Source: Ifrita kowaldi (Eukaryota; Chordata; Aves; Passeriformes; Cinclosomatidae). Taken from it: a stretch of 64,000 nucleotides of DNA. The stretch spans positions 130,845 to 194,844 of the forward strand of contig VZRS01012606.1 of the NCBI GenBank assembly GCA_013398055.1. The letters run 5' to 3'. The position numbers and the translations under genes are program-made. Below, one piece after another: positions 36,503-46,974 of the stretch; position 1 is the first letter of the stretch; every line of letters begins with the position of its first letter. The notes under the pieces are model-generated. The model was not told where the DNA came from. It made no database searches and saw only the letters and a list, made by a program, of their open reading frames with translations.

Positions 36503-37425
36503 ACTTGATGTACAATGAAGTTATCAAAATGGAAAGCAGAAAGGTTAATGTTAAAAGAACAATCACAGGATGCAACACCTTGTTAAAAACTCCTGTTGCT
36601 GTCTGCAACCATCCAAATAACATGTCCCAACAATGTTGTTCTTCATCTTTATTCACCCATTCCATCACCTGGATTTCTTTCACATCCTGAGGAGCAGTAA
36701 TCAGCCTTTTGTCCATTTTCTTGTGCTTGCTTCAGTAGCAGCTTTATCAAGCTGAGATTCATTCCAGCAGGGGTAGGGTGTAGGTCTTAAATCAGTGTTA
36801 AATCATAACAATTGATAAGATGTAACAGCAGCTCAACAACTAAAATCAGATCCCATGATTTCCACACAGTTACAGACACAAATGTAAGAGTGATTGCTCA
36901 TATCTACAACAAGGTTGTCTACAAGAATAAAATCTCAAGGGGTTCTTATGCATACATGTCCGTTCCATTGGGCCCTTACTCTGTGCTCCAGGGAATAGAG
37001 TACAGCTCTGTTGGGATTGAATCCTGACACAATGATTGGGTATGTAGTATGTACCAAAGTATTGCATATTGTTAAAACAAAAATTTTGGCTTTACTCTTG
37101 GTGGAGTCATAAGTGAAATTAATTAGTTACCACCAAGAGTGGAAATCCCTTTCAAATTTGGTTGCATTATCCCAGGCTACCTTTTGAATTTCAGTGGGTA
37201 AATTACTTTCATCTCCTTCCTTTATAAATGCTGCCATAGTAAATTGCCCCCACAACTGAGAAACATGTGGTGCAGAAGGTACTATTGTTACCATAAATAA
37301 AGAACAGAGAGCCTCCAGCCTGTGGGTTCAGCTTGTTCATGTGTGAACCAAATTTGGTTCATGCTGGCAATCATTGCTCCCGCAAGAAGGATAAGCAGTC
37401 CTTCCATGGTTAACTTGATCTTCAT
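36498..37425 (-). pseudogene. Defective endogenous retroviral env relic
   Basis: On the minus strand, an ATG at 37425 opens a 45-codon frame (37288-37425) with a charged N-terminus followed by a hydrophobic signal-peptide-like core (LLILLAGAMIASM). In another frame comes EIQKVAW...FHSWW, near 37140-37215. The last part, a frame at 36498-36716, has a CW..LFGW motif and then a strongly hydrophobic membrane segment, with the stop at the LTR edge. This layout (signal peptide, ectodomain, C-terminal anchor) fits a retroviral envelope. Stops and frameshifts between the parts, and a total of only ~930 bp, show that it is shortened and non-functional. The assignment rests on layout and motifs. Confidence 0.6.
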
Positions 37426-37619
37426 TGGGGGTATGCTGACATCATTCCCAGTGTCATTCCTGGGATGAGAAAATAGTACAAGTCCTGGTGGGGTTTGTCT
37501 GGACAGGTTACCCCTTAGTGGCTCAAGTTGTTTAACAGCTCAGGCTGATGACAAAAATGCTTTTTCTCCATTCAGAATATCTGTCCCTTTAAATGTAGTT
37601 TAGTTGAATAGTGAAGATC

Positions 37620-38779
37620 TCTTTGGTCTGTCAGGGCCAGTTTGGCCTTGATGTTCCTCAGGTGGAATCTCAACTTCTACTTCATGAAGTGCTTGCTGTA
37701 CTGCTGTTGCTGCTTCCCCCACCCTTTTGGGAGGGCCTCCTGTGGTTCAAGTTGCCCCCACAAATGGGATGCTCTCTGAATTTGAGTTGCTATTAGAAAT
37801 GTTACTATTTGTTGACAAGAACCTACTGGAATCTGAACGGATGGGCCATCACTATGTATGCAATAGGATTCCACTTGCCGGATTTCCATCTCATCTGGCT
37901 TGTGACCATAATGTTCTTGCCAAATGAGTCACCAGAAAAAAATAGAAGGGCGAGGGGGGGGGGGGGGGGGGGTAATTTTTTGTGTGATTTTTCCGCTCTA
38001 CCCTGGGGTCTAGTAGATTCAGGGGGACTTGAAGATAAAGAAGCATCTTTCCCCTTTTCAATGGTGTCGGGATCAGCTCATACATTTCCATTTTATGCAA
38101 GTCTGCTATACTTTTTCTGGAACTCTGATATCTGAGCTGCTGTATACAACACTGTTTTGGTAGCAGTTTGCTCACCCTGACCATTGTCTGTGGTTTCAGT
38201 TTTAATTAGGGGTCCTAATGTTGCTTCCTCATCATCAGATGACAGTGCAAACATTACATCTCGCTTTGTCAGAAAAACAGACCTGTCTACTGCCTTCCAA
38301 CTTCTTCATTGGATACAAAAAGTCAGTTATGAGTGGTGTTTCTGCAAACGGTGGAAGTTCTAAATCCTGCAATTCCTCCTATAACATCTCATCCGCATCC
38401 CAAAGCTCCACCTGAAGCCTCCTAGTATGCTCACGCTCAGCAACAAACATTTTTTCCCACGCCTACTTTCTCTCATTTAACTGGTCCTGCAATCTTTTCA
38501 CCAAATCCTGCAGACATCCAGTCATTTTTCCCCCTCTACTTGTTTGTTGGCATACCTTTCCTTTTGGGCAGCAGTAAAAGCCGCTCCCAAAATTGCACAT
38601 AAAATTGCTTTACCTTTCCTCTTTTGTACCTTTTGTTCTCTTAACACCACATTTATGCATTTAACTACCACCTCAGGATTATACCAATTTTCATTTGATT
38701 ATTCTGTGCCCATGGGAATGGGGAAGGCATTATATTCTCTCAACTTTTCCAAAATCAGGGAGCAGTCAAGCACTGACAT
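37620..38779 (-). pseudogene. Defective endogenous retroviral gag-like relic
   Basis: On the minus strand, an ATG at 38779 begins a frame reading MSVLDCSLILEKLREYNAF, interrupted by a stop, then continuing with ENWYNPEVVVKC and an Ala-rich helix. Further down are an acidic SSDDEEATLGP and, at 37677-37889, a polar Gln-rich frame. Position just after a primer-binding-type leader and before env fits gag, with matrix-like sequence first. Several stops and frameshifts are present, and a G run of about 18 occurs at 37957-37972. No protease, reverse transcriptase or integrase motif is seen between gag and env, so pol appears deleted. Confidence 0.55.
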
Positions 38780-38935
38780 TTCTTGGACAGTCTTGGCTTG
38801 CAGCTGCTTGGATCCCTCCTGGCTGTTAACAACCAATAGATCACTTCCCAGCATGCCCTGCCCAGAACTCAGGGGTAGTGATGGTATCCCAAATGCACCC
38901 TTTCAACCACAGCATCCTGCCCATGACACCAAAAA
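38780..38935 (-). other. Proviral leader with primer-binding-like site
   Basis: Between the putative 5' LTR edge and the gag start, the minus strand reads TTTTTGGTGTCATGGGCAGG right after the LTR's terminal CA. A TGG start directly after the LTR is what retroviral primer-binding sites show. The tRNA used cannot be assigned with confidence. Confidence 0.45.
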
Positions 38936-39250
38936 TGTGATGTCACACCCTTAAGGGGAACGGAGCACACAAGATTCATAAATGCTTGTGGTCGAAAGGA
39001 AGAACGAAAGAGGGTCCACAAAAACTCAGGAAGTTTTATTCGTATATTGCACTCTTGGCATGGAAATTGGTGTGTTAATCCCTGTCCTACTATGTAATCA
39101 CACAACAGTGGGTTTTGGATGAAGGGGTAAGATGAAAAGGAAGAGAAAAGGAGAGAAAAGGAGAGAAAGAAAGGAAGAAGGAGGGCAAAAGAGATCACCA
39201 GTCCTGATTGCAAAGCCAAGCACCCAAACTTCAGTTAAGTCCCAAGATCA
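38936..39250 (-). mobile_element. Putative 5' LTR (partial) of the minus-strand provirus
   Basis: Forward it begins TGTGATGTCACACCC and carries TTTTATTCG near 39035 (minus-strand polyadenylation signal), then a homopurine tract at 39128-39195. The same order of parts is seen in the LTR at 34657-35574, though with little base identity. The outer edge is not clear and 39250 is a rough limit. No target duplication was found, so it may be truncated. Confidence 0.45.
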
Positions 39251-41222
39251 GTGAGTGCTGTCTGCCTCTGGAAATCTGGCTGATGTCTTGTTGTCAAGAT
39301 GTAAATTATAGCCAGGTTACTTCTGCCTGCTGTAGCAATTAAAGATTGCTGTTAATTAAACTGACTGACCATTAGGAGAGAACCTGAAATGTATACCCTC
39401 TCAGCTGTTTGGATGATTTATGTGCATGCATGCTCAAGAGAGCTCTGCCTCTGATGCAACACTAAATCTCAGTCCCAAAAAAGAAGTTTTTTGTCCTCTG
39501 TGGGTTTAAAAAAATGTAGCTATTTGTTGCAGTTCTGCCTGTGCTTTCCTTATTGAGAACCTCTGGAAGACTGTATGCACTATTAATCTTAGACCTATTT
39601 TGTTCATACTGTTTGACTCATTGTATTTGCTCAGGGGTGTGGGGCAGGCAGAAAAGAAGCTGCTGTAGTGTGCATCCTACTTCAAAGTGGTCCAGGATTT
39701 CAGTGCAATTTGTCTTGCTTTTTGTAGTTTAACGTTTCAAATAATTACTGCCACTCAGCCAAAGGTCCCAGTCTATCACAGTTAGGAGGACCCAATGTAC
39801 AGTCTCAACCTAACCAGTCAAGTTATTGTTGTCTCTTGTCGATTCTCTCTGGTGTTCAGATAGCATAATCCTCTAAGTATTCAGTATGAAAGGGTATTGG
39901 ACATGTGAAGATGGTGGTGATGATCCCTAAAACAATGAGTTGGAGAAGATCTAAGATCCTTCTAGAAAATTACATGTGGAGAGTGCTTCACACCTGCTAG
40001 TACATGGAGTGTAGATACTGTATGTTGTTAAGGAAGCAGCATCTCTATGTAGGATGGGAGCATGGACATCCTTCAGTTGGTATGATAGGGACAGCAAAAT
40101 GAGGAGCAACAGCAGGTTTTAGTCAAAGCTCCATAAAAAGTGATGAAGGCTTCCACAAATGTGCACTAATTCAGCCACTCTGCTGATGGGAAGATGAGCC
40201 CTCCGTGGCCGAGATCCTTTGGATGAGAGCTGGTTGGACCAGTCGCTAAAGGCAGGATTAACAGGATAAACTTGAGGTGGGGCATTTGGGAAGTCATCTT
40301 TCCTTAGTCCCAACACTAAGGAGCCCCCCTCGGTCTTTACCTACTGTCCTTGCTGTTTCACTTTGAGAAGCAATAACAGTCAGTGAATTCATCCCAGATG
40401 ATTCCAGCAGACCTTTCTTCCCCAGCTGTCATTCAACTTCTCTTAAGAAATTCCCTCTGTGGAACTTCTTTTCCACCTAACATATTCAATGCCTGGATCA
40501 CTGTTCCACTTTTAAAAGTGCGGAAAAAATGCCTACTTCATAAGTGCAGATTTTGAGTTTGGCAGAACCAGATTGGTAAACCAGGTAACAAAAGGCTGTT
40601 CTATTTTGTAGCAGGAAAAAACCCATAAATAATACAGAATTACAGGACAACATGAGGTCAGTCAAGCCAGTATGAACTGAAACAGAAAGACAGCCCTGTC
40701 TGTGCCATGGTGGTGCTCAGAGGCAGAATGCCTGAGTCAGGAGTTGTATGGACTGTAGTGGTGGGAGTTTTTGTTCTGAAGACCCTGTTTCAAACCCTTC
40801 TTTGCTATCTGGCTTAGCATTTTTGTTCCTGGTAATAAATAGAAGGTTTTCAAATTACCATTGTGTTGTGACTCAGTGCAGGGAGAGGGAGAAGACTTAT
40901 TTCCCATACAAATTTCTTTTGGCGTGGAGACAAAAGAGAAAAGAGCAGGTTTTTTGGCTCAGGTTAGCAGATAGAGAGCGAGTAACTGATCAGCTTATTA
41001 ATACAAAGTATTTCAAATACACAGCCAAAAAAGCCCATTTAAAAACAATTAAAAAGAAGCAAAAGAAAGGGCAAATTACTTTTCTGTTGGCCTTCAATTA
41101 ACCATAGTCCGATCTCTGGCTACTTTTTAGAAGCTGATTTAGCTTATTTGTTTAAACATTCTTTATTTTTTTTCCAACAAGAGAGGTCATGATGGCAGGG
41201 GAAAATAAGCTCTGTGTGAGCT
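39251..41222. other. Noncoding stretch, no gene seen
   Basis: No recognisable exon or repeat. The 117-codon frame at 40748-41101 (+) has a Lys-rich tail and no domain, and is taken as chance. Confidence 0.5.
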
Positions 41223-41924
41223 TGTTGTGGGTTGACCCTGAGTTGATGGACAGTTTTTTAGACTAATGACGCTTCTCGCAATTTACCTATTTAAACCACG
41301 TGGAAGGGGCGGGACTCTCTCTTTCGTTCCGGCCGGCCTGCGGGAAGGTCGGGGGCGGGGGGGCTCCGGGCCCGGCCGGGCCGGGGCCCCGGGCCCTTTC
41401 TTTNNNNNNNNNNNNNNNNNNNNNNNNNNNNNNNNNNNNNNNNNNNNNNNNNNNNNNNNNNNNNNNNNNNNNNNNNNNNNNNNNNNNNNNNNNNNNNNNN
41501 NNNNNNNNNNNNNNNNNNNNNNNNNNNNNNNNNNNNNNNNNNNNNNNNNNNNNNNNNNNNNNNNNNNNNNNNNNNNNNNNNNNNNNNNNNNNNNNNNNNN
41601 NNNNNNNNNNNNNNNNNNNNNNNNNNNNNNNNNNNNNNNNNNNNNNNNNNNNNNNNNNNNNNNNNNNNNNNNNNNNNNNNNNNNNNNNNNNNNNNNNNNN
41701 NNNNAAAAAAAAAGGTGCTGGAGGGAGGGGAGAAGTTTGTTTTGACTTTCTTAAGTTTTTTTTCTTTCTCGTTTAATTCTGTTAGTAATAAAACAGTTTC
41801 TTTGTATCACAAATGTTTAAAGTTTGTGCCTGCTTTGGTTTTTTTTGTTTCTTTTAATTCTTCTATCTCACACAAAAAAAATCAGTAAGTAATCCATATT
41901 CCAAACCAAATTCAACCCGCTACA
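41223..41924 (+). mobile_element. Solo ERV LTR with 5-bp target duplication, interrupted by a gap
   Basis: The element starts TGTTGTGGGTTGACCC and ends AATTCAACCCGCTACA. GTGGGTTGA and TCAACCCGC form its inverted ends. GAGCT at 41218-41222 is repeated at 41925-41929. A TATTTAAA promoter box lies near 41287-41294, followed by a very GC-rich stretch, the N gap, and then AATAAA near 41788. This order indicates plus orientation with U3, R and U5. No internal retroviral sequence is attached. TG...CA ends plus a 5-bp duplication support a genuine insertion. Confidence 0.85.
41404..41704. other. Assembly gap of 301 N
   Basis: The gap starts just after a palindromic G/C run (GGCCGGGGCCCCGGGCCC) inside the LTR, a likely sequencing drop-out. 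The apparent frames crossing the N run have no meaning. Confidence 0.98.
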
Positions 41925-41929
41925 GAGCT

Positions 41930-43040
41930 TTACATCTTTAAACTTGAAGTGGCAATCTAGGTGTCACAGCAAATCCTAATCTTCCATCACTTTTCTGGTG
42001 GCTAGTTAAGAAGACAACTCTAGCAGTGTGTTTTGGTTTGGTTTGACTTGATCTCTGATTTTCCTTGGTTAGCATGGAGCAAAATGATTCTCAGATATGC
42101 TAAGGATAGTTCATAGCCTCTGATTGCAGCTCATCAGTGATAAACAACCTTTCCCTAGCACACTCCTAAGTAGGAGGTAGCATTTGTTCTGCACTTGCTG
42201 GCTGTTTGTATCCCACTCCATTTGGGCAGTGGGTGGACAGTCTGAGTTGCCCACAGAATTTTTTAAAATTCTTTCATGGGAAAACCCATGGAAATGCATC
42301 TTGTCACTAAGTAAAACTGATGGTTCTGTACCCCTAATTCTTTTTGGCTGCAAATATCAGAAGAAATACTATTTTCAGTGACAGAGGCCATGTTGAATTA
42401 GATCTAGCTGAAGTGGTTCTTCCCTCTCAGAGGTCTCTGCTGCACCTCATGTGGTGATGAGATGTCACAGAGCAGGCTGACAAATGCAGCCACCACAGAC
42501 GTTTCTGTCAGTGAGGAAGAGTGATCCCTGAGCTCCAAATGCTATTAAGTAAATGGATTGTTTAAAGATCTGATACACTTCTAAAACTGGTGGTAAATTT
42601 TTGTTGTGATACTTAGCAAATAGACAGGCTTCAGCCTTCAATGAAGGCAATCCATTAAGCGTTGATGAACTTTTACGTGTTATTGTCTTAGCTGCACTGT
42701 TTAGGAAGCAAAGCAGTAGATATGAGCAGCTGTAGGTGCTGTGTTTTCATCTTACCTCCACAGAGTATGCAGTCAGCAGTTGTCCTCTGGAATTCCAGCC
42801 TCCCCACACTCATCCTAGACCCTCTTGCATCCATTCCTAGCTCTGTGCAGTCAGGTAATAGCACTATCAATATGTATCGTGACCATTCCCTAGCTGAGAA
42901 GCTTAAAATCCTTGTTTTATCCATGTTCCTCCTTGACCAATCCAGTATCTTCAACCTGCTCAAGTACACAAGTATAAGCATCCAGCATTGTGGGCCCCAA
43001 TGTGCAGCTTCCGCATGTAGGTGCTACAAGAGTACAACTA
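41930..43040. other. Noncoding stretch, no gene seen
   Basis: No recognisable exon or repeat between the solo LTR and the CR1 element. The 42722-43132 frame (136 codons) runs into CR1 sequence and has no domain. Confidence 0.5.
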
Positions 43041-43044
43041 CTGG

Positions 43045-43460
43045 TGTCCTGTATTCACACCCTGGTGAGACCTCACATGGAGTACTGTGTCCGTTTTTTG
43101 GGTCCCTAGTACCAGAGAAATGGAGCTCCTGAAGGGCTGTGAAGGTGATTATGGGGCTGGAGCATTCCTCTTCTGGAGGAAAGGCTGAGGGAACTGGGCC
43201 AGTTCAACCTGGAGAAGACTGAGAGGGAACCTTACCAATGTCTATAAATATCTGAAGAGGGTGTGTCCAGAGGATGGACCAGGCTCTTCTTGGTGGTGCT
43301 GGGCAATAGGATGAGAGGCAACAGGCTGAAAGTGGAACAGGAAGTTCCACATGAACATGAGGAAGAACTTCTTTACTGTGCATGTGACCAAGCACTGGAA
43401 CAGGCTGCCAGAGAGGTTACGGAGTCTCCTTCCCAGGAGATATTCAAAATTCACTTGGAC
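43045..43460 (+). mobile_element. CR1 LINE 3' region, broken by a scaffolding error
   Basis: The segment carries GAGACCTCACATGGAGTACTG, AGTTCAACCTGGAGAAG, a phrase corresponding to GAGGAAGAACTTCTTTACTG, and GGAACAGGCTGCCAGAGAGG, all typical of the CR1 3' region. The frame ends in the CR1 ORF2 tail resembling ALEQAAREV or, in the shifted frame, TKHWNRLPERL. It stops abruptly at an N (43461). Its natural continuation, with the 3' terminus, is found at 44696-44790 after the second copy of 43233-43460. Confidence 0.9.
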
Positions 43461-43461
43461 N
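43461..43461. other. Single-N assembly join
   Basis: The join follows GATATTCAAAATTCACTTGG and C in CR1 sequence, and the sequence after it is not CR1. It is the first of three single-N joins (43461, 44467, 45046) bounding two misplaced contigs. Confidence 0.95.
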
Positions 43462-43714
43462 TTGAAGAATGGCTTGACTTTGCTGTGTGTCACCATAGCT
43501 GGTGCATGTGCCCTGGCTCCCGATGGCACACGTTGAAATGCAAATGACAGCAGTAATTGGCTAGAGATAAACCCAGCTGGAAGGGAACCGGGCGGCGGGG
43601 AGTGGAGTGCTTAAGTGACAATTACTGCTCTGCATCCCCCAGCATCCCCAGCAGCAGTTGCCTTTGGTCTCTGCTTTAGAGGAGTTGTAACACGTTGATT
43701 GGAGTGCTTCTCTG
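43462..43714. promoter_or_regulatory. Candidate conserved noncoding enhancer-like segment
   Basis: Within 100 bases lie an octamer ATGCAAAT at 43538-43545, an overlapping TGACAG (MEIS/TGIF-type) at 43545-43550, a homeodomain-type TAATTG at 43554-43559, an E-box CAGCTG at 43574-43579, and an exact 11-bp inverted repeat, AGCAGTAATTG at 43549-43559 and CAATTACTGCT at 43619-43629. Such clustering is typical of developmental enhancers. Function is inferred from motif density only. Confidence 0.35.
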
Positions 43715-44466
43715 TTAACATGTCTCACTTAGTTTCTTGTCTGATGCTGCTTTAGTGGGGAGGTGGAGGAAGGCTTCTCTTTGTTGAGGTGACTGTTTAT
43801 TGTTTAATACTATTGAAATGTGTGTCGTTTGTCATGTCGTCTCCTAAGATTGACTAGCTGCCTTTTTTTTAAGATTAGGAGCTGCAAGGAGAGAAATAAT
43901 ACAAGCTAGATGTAGTATTAGCTGCAAGTTGGAAATAGGATTTAGTATTCCTGATAATTACAAATTTAAAAAGTACATTTCACACGGATCAGCTTAGGGG
44001 ATAACATACTTCTTTCACATCTGAAGAAAAACACTGGTAGTCATAACTTAAATGGATAGATAATATGTACATTTATTTTACTGAATAGTTATTTTTCAGT
44101 CTATACGTAATTTATCCTAAATTTGAAAATTATTTTTTACAGCTTGCAATTCAATACTAGCCATAGTTTGGAAGATTCTGACTGGGCTTCCTCGGTGTGT
44201 TTCCACCCTGACTTGCAGTATTAACAGGTGAAAGTAGTTAATTCAATAACATTTGTAAGTGACAACCAAAACTTCCGTCTTTTAGATTTTAAAGACTGAG
44301 GAGAAGAGAGTCCAAGAGTCAGATGCTCATACTATGACAGAACAGGCTGGTCTGGCATGTCTAAGGCACAGTGTGAGCAATGAATATTGTAATGCTTGAG
44401 ACATAACAAACTCCAGAGAAAACACAGGTTGCTTTCACCCATGGAAAGGTAATGCATTACATAAAA
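43715..44466. repeat. Exact 752-bp duplicate of 45047-45798 (assembly artefact)
   Basis: Both copies match base for base with offset 1332, and each ends or begins exactly at an N. Perfect identity ending at contig edges is what an unmerged overlap produces. The content is AT-rich noncoding DNA. Confidence 0.95.
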
Positions 44467-44467
44467 N
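44467..44467. other. Single-N assembly join
   Basis: The N separates the end of the 752-bp copy from the second copy of the CR1 fragment. Confidence 0.95.
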
Positions 44468-44695
44468 TACCAATGTCTATAAATATCTGAAGAGGGTGTG
44501 TCCAGAGGATGGACCAGGCTCTTCTTGGTGGTGCTGGGCAATAGGATGAGAGGCAACAGGCTGAAAGTGGAACAGGAAGTTCCACATGAACATGAGGAAG
44601 AACTTCTTTACTGTGCATGTGACCAAGCACTGGAACAGGCTGCCAGAGAGGTTACGGAGTCTCCTTCCCAGGAGATATTCAAAATTCACTTGGAC
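44468..44695 (+). repeat. Exact 228-bp duplicate of 43233-43460 (CR1 sequence, assembly artefact)
   Basis: The bases match 43233-43460 with offset 1235, starting directly after the N at 44467. The copy runs on without a break into the CR1 3' terminus at 44696-44790, whereas the first copy is cut at 43461. Confidence 0.95.
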
Positions 44696-44790
44696 ACAAT
44701 CCCGAGTTAATGAATTTTAGGGGACCCTGCGTGAGCAGGGAGGTTGGACTAGATCTCCAGTGGTCCTCTCCAACCTTACCGTTCTGTGTG
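44696..44790 (+). mobile_element. CR1 LINE 3' terminus
   Basis: The text continues GGGGACCCTGCGTGAGCAGG, then GGAGGTTGGACTAGATC and CTCCAACCTTACCGTTCTGTG, the standard avian CR1 ending. It belongs to the element at 43045-43460 once the two contigs are swapped. Confidence 0.9.
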
Positions 44791-45045
44791 AAGTAGTAAA
44801 GAATAGTCATACTGAAGTACACCAACTCTGCCTGCTGTGCAGCTTTGCAGCGCAAATGGATTTGGAGTAGAAAATGCAACCCGGGATGATGCAATATCGG
44901 GAGATGCATCAGAAACAAAATGTGTACCATTGGTATCCAGCGTGTCTTTCATGTGTGACCTCTTTCCCATCCCTGGCCATTGCGGCGCCCTGAGTGCCCC
45001 TTGGAGCACAGCGTGGTGTCGGGGCGGGGCGGGGGAGGGGAACGG

Positions 45046-45046
45046 N
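45046..45046. other. Single-N assembly join after a GC-rich run
   Basis: The contig ends in GGGGCGGGGCGGGGGAGGGG and AACGG before the N. In the corrected order this end would face 43462. Confidence 0.95.
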
Positions 45047-46974
45047 TTAACATGTCTCACTTAGTTTCTTGTCTGATGCTGCTTTAGTGGGGAGGTGGAG
45101 GAAGGCTTCTCTTTGTTGAGGTGACTGTTTATTGTTTAATACTATTGAAATGTGTGTCGTTTGTCATGTCGTCTCCTAAGATTGACTAGCTGCCTTTTTT
45201 TTAAGATTAGGAGCTGCAAGGAGAGAAATAATACAAGCTAGATGTAGTATTAGCTGCAAGTTGGAAATAGGATTTAGTATTCCTGATAATTACAAATTTA
45301 AAAAGTACATTTCACACGGATCAGCTTAGGGGATAACATACTTCTTTCACATCTGAAGAAAAACACTGGTAGTCATAACTTAAATGGATAGATAATATGT
45401 ACATTTATTTTACTGAATAGTTATTTTTCAGTCTATACGTAATTTATCCTAAATTTGAAAATTATTTTTTACAGCTTGCAATTCAATACTAGCCATAGTT
45501 TGGAAGATTCTGACTGGGCTTCCTCGGTGTGTTTCCACCCTGACTTGCAGTATTAACAGGTGAAAGTAGTTAATTCAATAACATTTGTAAGTGACAACCA
45601 AAACTTCCGTCTTTTAGATTTTAAAGACTGAGGAGAAGAGAGTCCAAGAGTCAGATGCTCATACTATGACAGAACAGGCTGGTCTGGCATGTCTAAGGCA
45701 CAGTGTGAGCAATGAATATTGTAATGCTTGAGACATAACAAACTCCAGAGAAAACACAGGTTGCTTTCACCCATGGAAAGGTAATGCATTACATAAAAGA
45801 TTCCACGAGCTCCCTTGCAGGAGTGTTTCACCTTGAAAGCCTATAAAGTAGAGAAATGGCAGGGATAAAAATTCCAGAATAGATAGTAAAGCTGCAGCAG
45901 TAAGTAGTGTGCTGTCAGTCTCTGGATCAAAGCAGTGATAACAAATGCAGCAACTGAAGAAGAGTTTAAAGACCTGGGAAAATCAGCCAGGAGGGCAGTA
46001 ATGGCTCCATCTGCCCACTAATGTGAACAGGCTGTAAATGATAGAGGACATAGCTTGTAGGAGTGTATAAAGACCACAAACAGTGTTTGGAAATGGGGTT
46101 GGTTTTGGTTTTCTAAAATATTCAAGAGGAAGACTGTTTTCTTTCTAGGAGTAAATATGTCTGGCCCCTTTCAGCAGCTAGTTTTATGTCTTCCAGTAGT
46201 TATCCTCATAAAAGAATGTGGTTGCACTGTACTGTGAAATGCTGTCTCATCTCATCTTTTAGGTTACCAGACTGGGCAGGTCACTGTTTTAGTGGGAGAC
46301 ACTAATATGACTAATTGTAGAGGGAGAGGGAAAGGTGATAATTTTACTGAAAAACATGACACTCCTGCACAGCCTAACACTCAGGTACCTACAGCTTAAA
46401 TGCCTTGATTCCATGCCCAGGTATTGTTAGCTGCGTGATGAAGAATAAAGGGAAAACATAGCTTACATGAAATGTCTGCTTTTAAGAAAGGTACAGGATG
46501 GAGCAGAATAGAACTGCTCTTGCACGCTCCTGATCTAGGGCTGATCTGCAGCTTGAAGCAACTTCAGCATTATTTATGCACCCTAGTGGTCTGACACACA
46601 AGTAGAGGTGACTTACATTAGTGTAACTGACTGAGATATCGCCCTGAGCTATCTGCTGTCTTCTGCTATACAGGTGGCAGAGCTGCTCATGGTAGCTTTT
46701 GAATCTATGGTTTGCAGCCTGATGTCTTACGGATACTGAACCTGGTGTCTGCCGACCTAAAAATGGGGTGGTTGTTACAAGCCAGGATTGGCTATACAGC
46801 ACGCAGCTGTCCATGGGGCAAACAATTTGATCAGCTGTCCCAAGTAAGCCAAAATATGCTCATGAGTGAGTGTGTGCCCTGGGATACTGTGCACTGGCCA
46901 CAGGACCATGGCAGGTCTGCAGTCCTGTCTGATAGGGGCCCACCGAAATGTAGTTTTGGGGATTCTTGTTTCAT
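45047..46974. other. Noncoding stretch (starts with the second copy of the 752-bp duplicate)
   Basis: After the duplicate ends at 45798 no exon or recent repeat is recognised up to the CR1 element. The frames at 46482-47035 have no domain. Confidence 0.5.

Noticed and set aside
41266..41776. Frames of about 158 codons across the N gap
   Set aside because: Most of the translated sequence is unknown bases, and the known ends are LTR.
43263..43547. Frames encoding a Cys/Glu-rich protein, present twice (also 44498-44710)
   Set aside because: They are CR1 3'-end sequence, and the second copy is an assembly duplicate.
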